Positions 38,595-46,123 of a DNA stretch of 46,123 nucleotides are shown here, one piece after another. The notes below the pieces were generated by a model. That model was not told the DNA's origin, did not search any database, and was given only the letters and a program-made list of their open reading frames with translations. Each line of letters opens with the position of its first letter. Position 1 is the first letter of the stretch. The translations under genes and the position numbers were made by a program. The stretch comes from Endomicrobiia bacterium (lineage in GTDB: Bacteria; Elusimicrobiota; Endomicrobiia; DTEH01): contig JANXDG010000064.1 of the NCBI GenBank assembly GCA_025059805.1, positions 1-46,123 of the forward strand. Direction: 5' to 3'.

Positions 38595-38951
38595 TCAAAC
38601 TTTTTTACAACTCGTTTCTATCAAACTTTTAAGTTTTTTAAAATTAACAGGTTTAGTTAAAAACCCGTCAGCATGGTTTTGTTGTGCTTGTTTTTCAAGA
38701 ACATCATCTGAAGTAAGAACTATTACAACAATATTCGTATTGTTTTGCTTCACCTTTTTTAACACTTCCATACCGTTAATATCAGGCAAGTATATGTCTA
38801 AAGTTATGCAATCAGGAGTTATTTCATTAACCGCTTTCAACCCTTCCATACCTGTATGTGCTAAGAATGTTGTATACCCTTCCTTATCCAACCTTTCTTT
38901 TAACATATTTGCTACTTCTTTATCATCTTCTACTATTAGTATTGTCGACAT
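38595..38951 (-). CDS. Stand-alone response-regulator receiver (CheY-like), paralogue
   Basis: 118 residues from ATG 38951, chosen because AGAGAGG lies 11 bases upstream and the product begins MSTILIVEDD as REC domains do; an in-frame ATG at 39050 would add 33 residues translated from intergenic repeats. Phosphoacceptor Asp sits in CITLDIYLPD, with IVLTSD and FLTKPVN completing the active site. There is no output domain. It is a paralogue of the receiver at 15396-15776. It follows the third giant gene by 140 bases, mirroring the other copy's position after giant B. Confidence 0.9.
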   Translation of the reverse strand: MSTILIVEDDKEVANMLKERLDKEGYTTFLAHTGMEGLKAVNEITPDCITLDIYLPDINGMEVLKKVKQNNTNIVVIVLTSDDVLEKQAQQNHADGFLTKPVNFKKLKSLIETSCKKV

Positions 38952-39091
38952 AAATATTTTAACCTCTCTTAGAACTTCTGCTCTGTTGCTCTTGTGCTCT
39001 AACCATACTATGAACAATGAACGGTGAACGTTGAACTTCCACACATTCACTTGTGCACCGGTACTCTTGTGTTCTATTTTACTTTCTCCTA
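38952..39091. repeat. Heptad and short direct repeats in the spacer between third giant gene and receiver
   Basis: Four consecutive 7-base units NNTGAAC run from 39009 to 39036 (TATGAAC, AATGAAC, GGTGAAC, GTTGAAC). Flanking them on the minus strand are two near copies of AGARCACAAGAG. The arrangement looks like a small dispersed repeat; no gene or clear hairpin is seen. Confidence 0.5.
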
Positions 39092-42000
39092 CTACGCTGC
39101 ACCACGGATAAGTTTCGGCAGATCTCTTATATCCATACCACCTTTTCTTAAATTGTCAACTAACAAAGACGCTACCGTACCAATACCCAACGGATCAATA
39201 TGTGGACCTTTAGGTTGACCCCAATAATCTAATATACCACCTTTAATTTTTAACGCAACCTCATCATTCACCTCAACAACTTCACGAGGATCACCTTCAT
39301 GTATTACCACCACTGCAGGATTTCTCAACACAACCCTACCATCAGATGTAACACCATAGTTGTTTTTCCAATTTTCTTTATTAAGTTCACAATCATACAT
39401 TTTGTTGCGCCATAGAGCAATCTGTATCTCTGCTACATCTTTTAGATAATCTTGTTTTGTTTCAAGAGTATCCGTTTTCTCTTTTACCAAAATTACAACC
39501 CACCTACCATCATCAAGTTTCTTATATGTAGTTGCAAACCTTACAACTTTATCACTTAAAACCTGTTTTATTTGCTGATACTTATTTAAATCTTCTTTTG
39601 CTTGCTGTTCACTATCAACTTCATAGAACATAATTTCATAACTATCTTTCTTAAACATTACAGATTTAACTTGTGCAACTTTCATCTTATTTCTTTCAGC
39701 AACTACAGATTTAACTACATCACTCCATCCCAACTTAACTTCCTCCTCAAATTTTTTATGTTGTTCATAGTGATGCACCATAATCAACATATACTCCACA
39801 AGTTTCGCAATAGGATTATTGTTAAAACTCTCATTAAGTATTTGTTTAACATTGTTTATAACATCGGAAGCAATATTTCTATCTGTTTTTTCTATATCAT
39901 TGCGTTGGTCATTTTCAACAACCTCTACAGTTTGTGGTGGTGACTGTTTATGTTGTTCAACCCAACCTTGCTGTGCTGAAACAACAATTTTTTGTCCTGC
40001 TTTCCTTAACGCTTCTTCTTCATTTTCTAACTGTACTTTGTGAATGTTATCAACAATTATATCTAAACTCCAATTCCAACTGTTATTCTTTGCTGCTTCC
40101 CTTAAAGTTTTTACCTCCCTTGCAGTTTCTACTGATACAAGCGATATTATATCTTTTGTCCACAAAGATGTATCAAACCTATTATTACCAAACGGGTCTA
40201 TACGGCCAGCCGATTGCAACATCTGTGTCTCTGTCATAAGATGTGGTTCTAACAACCACAATGTTGCCTGTACTTTATCAGATGTTGCTTGCTGTTGTTC
40301 TTTAAGTATATTTGCTGCTTCTAACATCTTACCTACATTCCAACCACGACCTAACAAATACGCATCCGCTATCACAAACTTATATTTTCCTTGTTTCACT
40401 TCATCTCTTAACATATCCAACTCTTTATCTGATACAGAACCATCTACAAGTTTTATCTCAGCAGGATTAACACCTAACTCTACTAAAACATCATATGCTG
40501 TTTTACTAATACTTGAATCAGGAGTAAGAATCAAATTAAAGTTAGCAATACCTTTACTGTTCATAAGTTGTGTCGCTTGGTAGATAAACTTAATCATACC
40601 TTTCTGTGTATTAAACAATCTCCAGTGCGACTCTACCTTAGGTGCACTACCGTCTTTCTCAAAACCCATCCTCTTAAGCACTGAAGTTTCAACACCACTT
40701 GAGACAGTACCTGTAAGCCCTATTATGTCTTTAAACAAACTCATTGCAAACACTGAGTTTGAAATATATGTCTCTCGGTTAGGTTTTGATATTTCAACAT
40801 TATGCTTTGCTTCTAATACTTGCATCATACCAGCAGGTAAAGTTAAGTTTTCCACACCTCTACCTAAATTTGTAACCCAAACTCTGCCATCTTTAACATA
40901 GTATTCCCTACCTTCTTTCATACCATGTGCACCAATACCGTTCCATAAATGTTCTATAATCTCTTGTTTTGAGAATAATTTACCATATTCTTTATAAAGT
41001 TGATCCGCAACTTTAGCAATCTCTAATTTTAAATCAACCTCTTGTTTAACTTCAGCTGATATTCTATCTTTTAACTTTTCAACTTCAACATTTTCATCAA
41101 CTGTGATATTCATTATTTCATCTATAAGTGATTTACTACCATACTTCCATATATCAGAAAGTTTAACGGTTCTGCCATCAATCTTTATCTCTCCTTTATA
41201 CGGATTTGACTGTCTATACAAACTTTCTGTAACATCTTTAAGTTTAACAAAATATTCTACTGCTTTGCGGTTCACAACTAATTGATTTATATCAGATCTA
41301 ACTTGTTCTTCAGATATACTTTCTTTTAGTTGTTGTAGTGAAGAAGAAACATTTTTAATAATCTCTTTCTCAGAGGAACCATTATTTACCATCTTACCTA
41401 CCTCAGAATATAAATTAATCAGGTTGTTGATTGTTTCTACATTAAGTTTTACATCTTTACTCACACGAGATATATCAATACCCATATCCGCGTATTTCTC
41501 TGCTAACTTCTTAATATCTGAAATAGAAACTTTTTTACTACTTTGCAGATTAAGAACTTCTTTATAATACTCAACAAATCTACTTGATGTATAATACTTA
41601 CCCATACTTACTGCTAAAGCTTGCATAGGTATTGTAGAAAAGAAATCAATTTCATCAGCCACTGCAGAACCTATCCTTTCTAACGGTAAAATTAAATCTG
41701 GACCGTCCAAACCAATACCGTTCTCTATAATAATATTAGCAGCTTCTCTTGCTTGTGTTGGCTCTTCAAACTGTACTTTACCATTATTATCCTCAGCAAC
41801 TCTTATCCCATTTTTGCTAAGCAAAGAAATAACTCGTTTGCCTACCTCAGTATTTTTATCAAGCAATTTTGAAAATGTCTGTGCCACTATACCACTCCAG
41901 ATGTCATATGTCGTTACAACTATAGATGCGTTCTGTAATTTCTGTCTTAACAGTTGTGGATTATTTGTCGCTTGTTGTAAGTCATCCGCAGTAATAACTA

Positions 42001-45000
42001 CAACTTCACCTAAACCTTTACCAAATATACCTACTAAATGGTTGTACACATCTTTTGCGTTATCAATAGTGTTGGTAAATACTGAAACAAATTGTGAAGT
42101 TGGCGTCTGAACTCTTAATAACAATGCAGATACTACCGCAATAAATGTTTTCCCACCACCTGTCTGCAAAATATGTGTGTATCTATGTTGTTCTGCTTCT
42201 TTAAACATCTCTTTTAATATCTTACTAATAGCATCCCTTTGTGCAGGATTAAGTTTAAACTGTTCATTCCCTAACCAACTCCTAATACGTTGTTCAATTA
42301 CAGGAATAACTGCTTCAGCAACTTTTTGTCCTGCTTGTTCCTCACCAACAACTGGTTTTAACCTATCATACTCTTTCTTTGCATCTACAATAAGTGTATT
42401 TAACTTTTCATCAATTTTTACTACCTTACCATAGTATTGTCCTATCCTGTCTTTAGATGTATCATATATATTTTTGTTAGCTTCTACAAATCCCTCTAAC
42501 CCTTTATATGAAACACCACTTCCCTCTTCCACACCTACAACAAAATTAAATTTCGCTACTGTGTCAGCCACTACATACTTTTGCTGTTGTGTAAGTTCAT
42601 TCTCATTTACAAACTTTTCAAACTTAGCTATACTTTCATTCACTGCCTCGTTATCAACAGTAATACCTAACTTTACTTTTTCTGCATACAATGTGGATAA
42701 TAAGTTAAACAAAACAAGTTTTGTCTTAACATTTTCTGTTTTTTCTATTAAACGTAAAACAGGTTCTATTTTCTGTGTTCTCAAAGAATTTATAATATTA
42801 CTTAACACATTCGGTAGAGTATCCTGTTGAACTTGTAGGATAGAAGAATATGCACTAGCAAGTTGTTTTAACTGCGGATTAGAAGAAAGGACCGCACTAA
42901 ATAATGTATACAGCACAGTATTGTTCGTATTGACAATTGTATAAGCAAGCGAGTTTAGTTGCGGTAGAAGGTCATATAATGTTTTCTCATACTGTTGTTG
43001 TAATTCAACAGGAGATTCTTTTGTCACAGAAGTTGTAAACTTGTAGTTGTTAACCACTGTCGCTAAGTTTGTAAGCAACTTTGTTCCCAACTCAACTTTT
43101 TCATTTTCATTAAGGTTAGAATTAAGTATATAATCTGTAATGTTAACAATAGAACTTATATTTTCTAAAGATGGTTTAGATGTAACATTTTCTATCAACT
43201 TATCAACCGCTGAAGTCATCACAGTATGAAGTTTTGTTCTTAAGTTGTTTTCATTTTTATCCCTAATAAGCTCAATTACAGGTGTAACACTTACAACTAA
43301 ATTTGACAACTCTTTAGTATTTAACGCTTTAACATATTCGTTAACTTTATCTATATCTATTCTACCATTATTATTCACCACCTCTTCTACACCACTAAAA
43401 ACAGACATACCAGCAAGAAAATCAACCTTTTGTTCTGAAGATAACCTATGAAGACCAAGGTCAGAATTGTTGTTAAGAATATCATAGTTAAACCTTACCT
43501 GTTGCACAAAACTATTAAGATCAACATCTCTATTTGCTGAAGCTCCAGAGATAGACAATAATATATCTTTAAGTTGTTTCGCATTGTTAAAACTTATCTC
43601 AGCAACAACAACAGGTACCGCAGGTATTGTATTATCCACAATTTTTACACTACCTAAAACTTCCGCACCTTTCGGTGCCTGAACTACCTCAATTGAAACA
43701 TTCTGTATTCCCTGTTGTAGCACTAAGTTATTAACAACACGAACAACATTTTGTAATATATTACTATTACCTACATTATTAATCCTATCCACACTGGTAA
43801 AAAAGTCTGGAATCGTAGCAGAAATTTGTGATGATGCTGAAGCAATATTTGTTCGTGAGAACCTCCCTGCACCTCTTCTATCAGCTGCTTCCTGAACAAC
43901 TTCACTTAATGTATGCGGTATAGGTATACCTAAATTCTGTAGACTTGCAAAACCATACTCAATAGGTCTCTCCTGTACACCTTCTTCCCATAAAAATCTT
44001 GTATAATGATTTACAACTCTTCCTAAAGGTGTTTTGTCTAACCAATTGCTGACCTTTCCACCTTCTTTGTAGAAACCACCTCTGTCCGCCATCCACCTAA
44101 TAGTAGGACCTAAAACTGGTATCCTACTAATCACTGGATTAAATACACTCCAACCTAAACTTGCACCTACAGCAAACGCTAACATCTTTGGATCTGTAAA
44201 TGTACCAACTACAACTTTCTCAAAAGAAACATTCGGGTCAATCAAACCTAATGCTACACCAGGTGAAAAACCTAAAGTTTTATACATAGCAAGGTCTGTA
44301 ACATTAAACGCTACCATACTGCCCATAATGCGTAAAGTATTAGTTGCGGTAAGTTGAGCACTATTCCATATTTTTGAACCTAACGCTGCCATACCACCCG
44401 TTTTATAAACAGAAGCAAAAGAATTTATACCTGTCCTAATATTAGTAACAATATCTCTTGCAGCTGAACCTAATATCATACCGCCAAGAGTACCACCTGC
44501 GATTATTGCAGCATCTTTTAACCCGTCAAACTTACCATCACTTAACGCATAAACACTACTTCCCACAGCACCTGTGACACCACCACCTATAATAGGTAAC
44601 GCACTACGTAAAGAATTTACACCACTAAACATAGGCAGGAAAAAGTTTCTCGCCCTGGTAGCTACACTTACACTACCTTTAGCAACATCATCTACGCTAT
44701 TAGTTACCCTCCCAAATAGATTTACAGGCCCTGAAATAAACGGTAAAGCTGCTAACGCAGTGTGGCCAATACCTGACAACACATCACCTTCCTTAAAATC
44801 TTGCACAGCTAAATACGCATTTGTTGGAGAAAAAATTATAGATATACCTTGAACTAAACCAACTTTAGGAATAGAAAAAGCAGCAATAGCACTAGCTAAA
44901 TCTACCAAACCTTCCACATATCTACCTTCAGCAAAATTGTTATAACTACTTATACCTTTCCGTGTTGCTATGTGTAAAGCAATTTCTCTATATACTAATT

Positions 45001-46123
45001 TACCTACAATACTAGTAGAAATTCTAGTGGATAAACTAGTAGCCCCTGAACCAACCATAGGAACTTTGGATATTACAGAGGACACTGCTTTCACAGATGA
45101 ACCAACCACTGAAAAAGTTTTTGCTAAAAACGGTAGTTTTGATGTTAATTGTACAGCTATACTTCCTGACAACCGCGCAGCTAATGCTCCAACATTTAAC
45201 ACACTCAATCCACCAAGTGCCCCGTTTATTGCTCCATCAATAATTTGATTCCCTGTGAAACCTCCACCTTTACCACCAGAAAGTTGGTTCCCTACAATAT
45301 AACTAACTACACCCATAATCCCTCCCACAATAGCACCAGCAAGGGCACCTATCCCTAACCCAGCCGCACCTATCGCAGCACCTGTTGCTGCACCAACTCC
45401 AGCGGATGTTGCTAACCCTTGCCAGTTTTCCTCTAACCATTTTCCTGCACCTGCCGCCCAATCACTTATTGCTTTCCCAGCACCAGTAAAAAAGTCACCT
45501 ATAGCTTTACCTGCACTATTAAATGCATCAACTATAGTTTGAGGATTATTTATCATGTTTGTGATTCCGTCCCACACACTTCGGACTCCATTTGTTACTG
45601 ATTCCCATGTGAGGATAGGTGAGTCTGAAGGTCTATAATATTCAAAGTAATATCTATTATAAGAGGTAAAGTATGTAACATCAGAGCTAAAATAAGAAGC
45701 ACTTATTCCATATTCGTTATATATAGTTACTTGAGCATTAATATCTCCGTCTATTATTCTGACAGTTTCTGATACCTTACCTCCCCCACTTCTAAGTTTA
45801 CCATCAGCACCCATAACTAATGAACCTTTTGTAATTATAGAACCATCCTCTAATCTTGACCCAGTCAAAAACGTTGTTCCTACTCCGATTACTACCATCT
45901 GTGCTCCTCTTATTGAAACCCTAGCTGAGGTATTACCATCACCTCTTACCAAATAATATTCACGATTAGTGGTATCTATTACACCTCTTGTAGCCACTTC
46001 AGGTAGCGGTGGTTGCTCTCCAGTAGCATCTTCCTTATCCTTTTCTGGTTTAGCTATCTTAACCCCAGCAGTTGGATCCTTCGCTACAAACTCACCATTT
46101 ACAACCCCTACAAATCTCTTACC
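39092..46123 (-). CDS. Giant C (partial): glycine-rich membrane-type protein fused to a SecA-like ATPase
   Basis: The frame is open to the right edge; GTG 45997 is only the first start-like codon, so the N-terminus lies outside (at least 2343 residues). From N to C: a beta-rich segment; Gly/Ala-rich hydrophobic stretches with GxxxG spacing (GVGAATGAAIGAAGLGIGAL); a long helical middle of ~900 residues rich in Asn, Val and Leu; then a SecA-type motor at about 42330-40080. Motor motifs: QTGGGKT (42146-42166), IVVTTYDIW, ADEID (near 41650), GLTGTVSSGVE (near 40710), VIADAYLLGRGWNVG, and SAGRIDPFGNNRFDTSL, which matches SecA's GRxGRQGDPGSSRFYLSL. The C-terminal ~300 residues are charged, without a SecA-type zinc tail. 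Too large and divergent to be housekeeping SecA. Its role may be protein translocation or remodelling. Confidence 0.8.
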   Translation of the reverse strand, partial: GKRFVGVVNGEFVAKDPTAGVKIAKPEKDKEDATGEQPPLPEVATRGVIDTTNREYYLVRGDGNTSARVSIRGAQMVVIGVGTTFLTGSRLEDGSIITKGSLVMGADGKLRSGGGKVSETVRIIDGDINAQVTIYNEYGISASYFSSDVTYFTSYNRYYFEYYRPSDSPILTWESVTNGVRSVWDGITNMINNPQTIVDAFNSAGKAIGDFFTGAGKAISDWAAGAGKWLEENWQGLATSAGVGAATGAAIGAAGLGIGALAGAIVGGIMGVVSYIVGNQLSGGKGGGFTGNQIIDGAINGALGGLSVLNVGALAARLSGSIAVQLTSKLPFLAKTFSVVGSSVKAVSSVISKVPMVGSGATSLSTRISTSIVGKLVYREIALHIATRKGISSYNNFAEGRYVEGLVDLASAIAAFSIPKVGLVQGISIIFSPTNAYLAVQDFKEGDVLSGIGHTALAALPFISGPVNLFGRVTNSVDDVAKGSVSVATRARNFFLPMFSGVNSLRSALPIIGGGVTGAVGSSVYALSDGKFDGLKDAAIIAGGTLGGMILGSAARDIVTNIRTGINSFASVYKTGGMAALGSKIWNSAQLTATNTLRIMGSMVAFNVTDLAMYKTLGFSPGVALGLIDPNVSFEKVVVGTFTDPKMLAFAVGASLGWSVFNPVISRIPVLGPTIRWMADRGGFYKEGGKVSNWLDKTPLGRVVNHYTRFLWEEGVQERPIEYGFASLQNLGIPIPHTLSEVVQEAADRRGAGRFSRTNIASASSQISATIPDFFTSVDRINNVGNSNILQNVVRVVNNLVLQQGIQNVSIEVVQAPKGAEVLGSVKIVDNTIPAVPVVVAEISFNNAKQLKDILLSISGASANRDVDLNSFVQQVRFNYDILNNNSDLGLHRLSSEQKVDFLAGMSVFSGVEEVVNNNGRIDIDKVNEYVKALNTKELSNLVVSVTPVIELIRDKNENNLRTKLHTVMTSAVDKLIENVTSKPSLENISSIVNITDYILNSNLNENEKVELGTKLLTNLATVVNNYKFTTSVTKESPVELQQQYEKTLYDLLPQLNSLAYTIVNTNNTVLYTLFSAVLSSNPQLKQLASAYSSILQVQQDTLPNVLSNIINSLRTQKIEPVLRLIEKTENVKTKLVLFNLLSTLYAEKVKLGITVDNEAVNESIAKFEKFVNENELTQQQKYVVADTVAKFNFVVGVEEGSGVSYKGLEGFVEANKNIYDTSKDRIGQYYGKVVKIDEKLNTLIVDAKKEYDRLKPVVGEEQAGQKVAEAVIPVIEQRIRSWLGNEQFKLNPAQRDAISKILKEMFKEAEQHRYTHILQTGGGKTFIAVVSALLLRVQTPTSQFVSVFTNTIDNAKDVYNHLVGIFGKGLGEVVVITADDLQQATNNPQLLRQKLQNASIVVTTYDIWSGIVAQTFSKLLDKNTEVGKRVISLLSKNGIRVAEDNNGKVQFEEPTQAREAANIIIENGIGLDGPDLILPLERIGSAVADEIDFFSTIPMQALAVSMGKYYTSSRFVEYYKEVLNLQSSKKVSISDIKKLAEKYADMGIDISRVSKDVKLNVETINNLINLYSEVGKMVNNGSSEKEIIKNVSSSLQQLKESISEEQVRSDINQLVVNRKAVEYFVKLKDVTESLYRQSNPYKGEIKIDGRTVKLSDIWKYGSKSLIDEIMNITVDENVEVEKLKDRISAEVKQEVDLKLEIAKVADQLYKEYGKLFSKQEIIEHLWNGIGAHGMKEGREYYVKDGRVWVTNLGRGVENLTLPAGMMQVLEAKHNVEISKPNRETYISNSVFAMSLFKDIIGLTGTVSSGVETSVLKRMGFEKDGSAPKVESHWRLFNTQKGMIKFIYQATQLMNSKGIANFNLILTPDSSISKTAYDVLVELGVNPAEIKLVDGSVSDKELDMLRDEVKQGKYKFVIADAYLLGRGWNVGKMLEAANILKEQQQATSDKVQATLWLLEPHLMTETQMLQSAGRIDPFGNNRFDTSLWTKDIISLVSVETAREVKTLREAAKNNSWNWSLDIIVDNIHKVQLENEEEALRKAGQKIVVSAQQGWVEQHKQSPPQTVEVVENDQRNDIEKTDRNIASDVINNVKQILNESFNNNPIAKLVEYMLIMVHHYEQHKKFEEEVKLGWSDVVKSVVAERNKMKVAQVKSVMFKKDSYEIMFYEVDSEQQAKEDLNKYQQIKQVLSDKVVRFATTYKKLDDGRWVVILVKEKTDTLETKQDYLKDVAEIQIALWRNKMYDCELNKENWKNNYGVTSDGRVVLRNPAVVVIHEGDPREVVEVNDEVALKIKGGILDYWGQPKGPHIDPLGIGTVASLLVDNLRKGGMDIRDLPKLIRGAA

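Noticed and set aside
39009-39036. CRISPR array
   Set aside because: The units are 7 bases with no spacers, and no cas genes are present.
38952-39050. N-terminal extension of the receiver from ATG 39050
   Set aside because: The 33 extra residues are translated from short repeats, and a good ribosome site directly precedes ATG 38951.
40044-40583. 179-codon plus-strand open frame opposite giant C
   Set aside because: It lies across the conserved SecA-like motifs of the minus strand and has no recognisable domain.
39092-46123. Housekeeping secA
   Set aside because: The motor motifs are SecA-like, but the protein exceeds 2340 residues, has a huge unrelated N-terminal part and lacks the usual C-terminal zinc tail.

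Overview
AT-rich bacterial DNA, with almost every gene on the minus strand. It is dominated by three giant genes: 3856 codons, 3501 codons, and more than 2340 codons running off the right edge. They sit among tightly packed, overlapping operons. Giant multidomain genes, stand-alone CheY-like receivers and an FtsH-like protease fit an uncultured Gram-negative lineage; Candidatus Omnitrophota is my best guess (moderate to low confidence, no marker gene in the window). The only RNA gene seen is a tRNA-Met(CAU).

Layout, left to right. (1) 1-2000, minus: a coiled-coil membrane protein, a membrane-anchored CBM48 (glycogen-binding) protein and a HcyBio-type homocysteine-biosynthesis protein cut by the window edge. 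(2) 2089-3237, plus: an M20 metallopeptidase, the only plus-strand gene; then a hairpin and the tRNA. (3) 3467-7972, minus: a compact operon cysK (frameshifted at a run of ten A/T) - permease - nadA - nifS - ferritin-like protein. (4) 7973-8496: mostly non-coding, with a probable gene remnant and a GC-rich hairpin. (5) 8497-12434: two secreted YD-repeat paralogues; the downstream one is split by a frameshift near 9090. (6) 12546-12755: a small unknown gene, then a terminator-like hairpin. (7) 12949-37903, minus: the central operon, giant A - giant B - CheY-like receiver - short-loop FtsH - lipoprotein. (8) 38040-38516: a cysteine-containing membrane protein ending in a strong terminator. (9) 38595-38951: a second CheY-like receiver. 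(10) 39092-46123: a third giant gene with a SecA-like ATPase.

How the genes may work together. Giants A and B share an N-terminal module: membrane anchor, Tiki/TraB/ChaN-like domain, hydrophobic hairpin, HExxH site. Giant A then carries an OpgH/MdoH-like glucosyltransferase with many membrane helices, a NadD-like adenylyltransferase and a UDP-sugar-pyrophosphorylase-like domain. Giant B carries HAD, phosphoribosyltransferase and LOG-type domains, then an alpha-glucan phosphorylase, a clan GH-H glucanotransferase/amylase and a debranching-enzyme glucosidase. Taken together they look like a membrane-tethered glucan synthesis and turnover system on two giant polypeptides. The FtsH-like protease, lipoprotein and receiver in the same operon may provide processing or control. 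These joint roles are inference from domain content.
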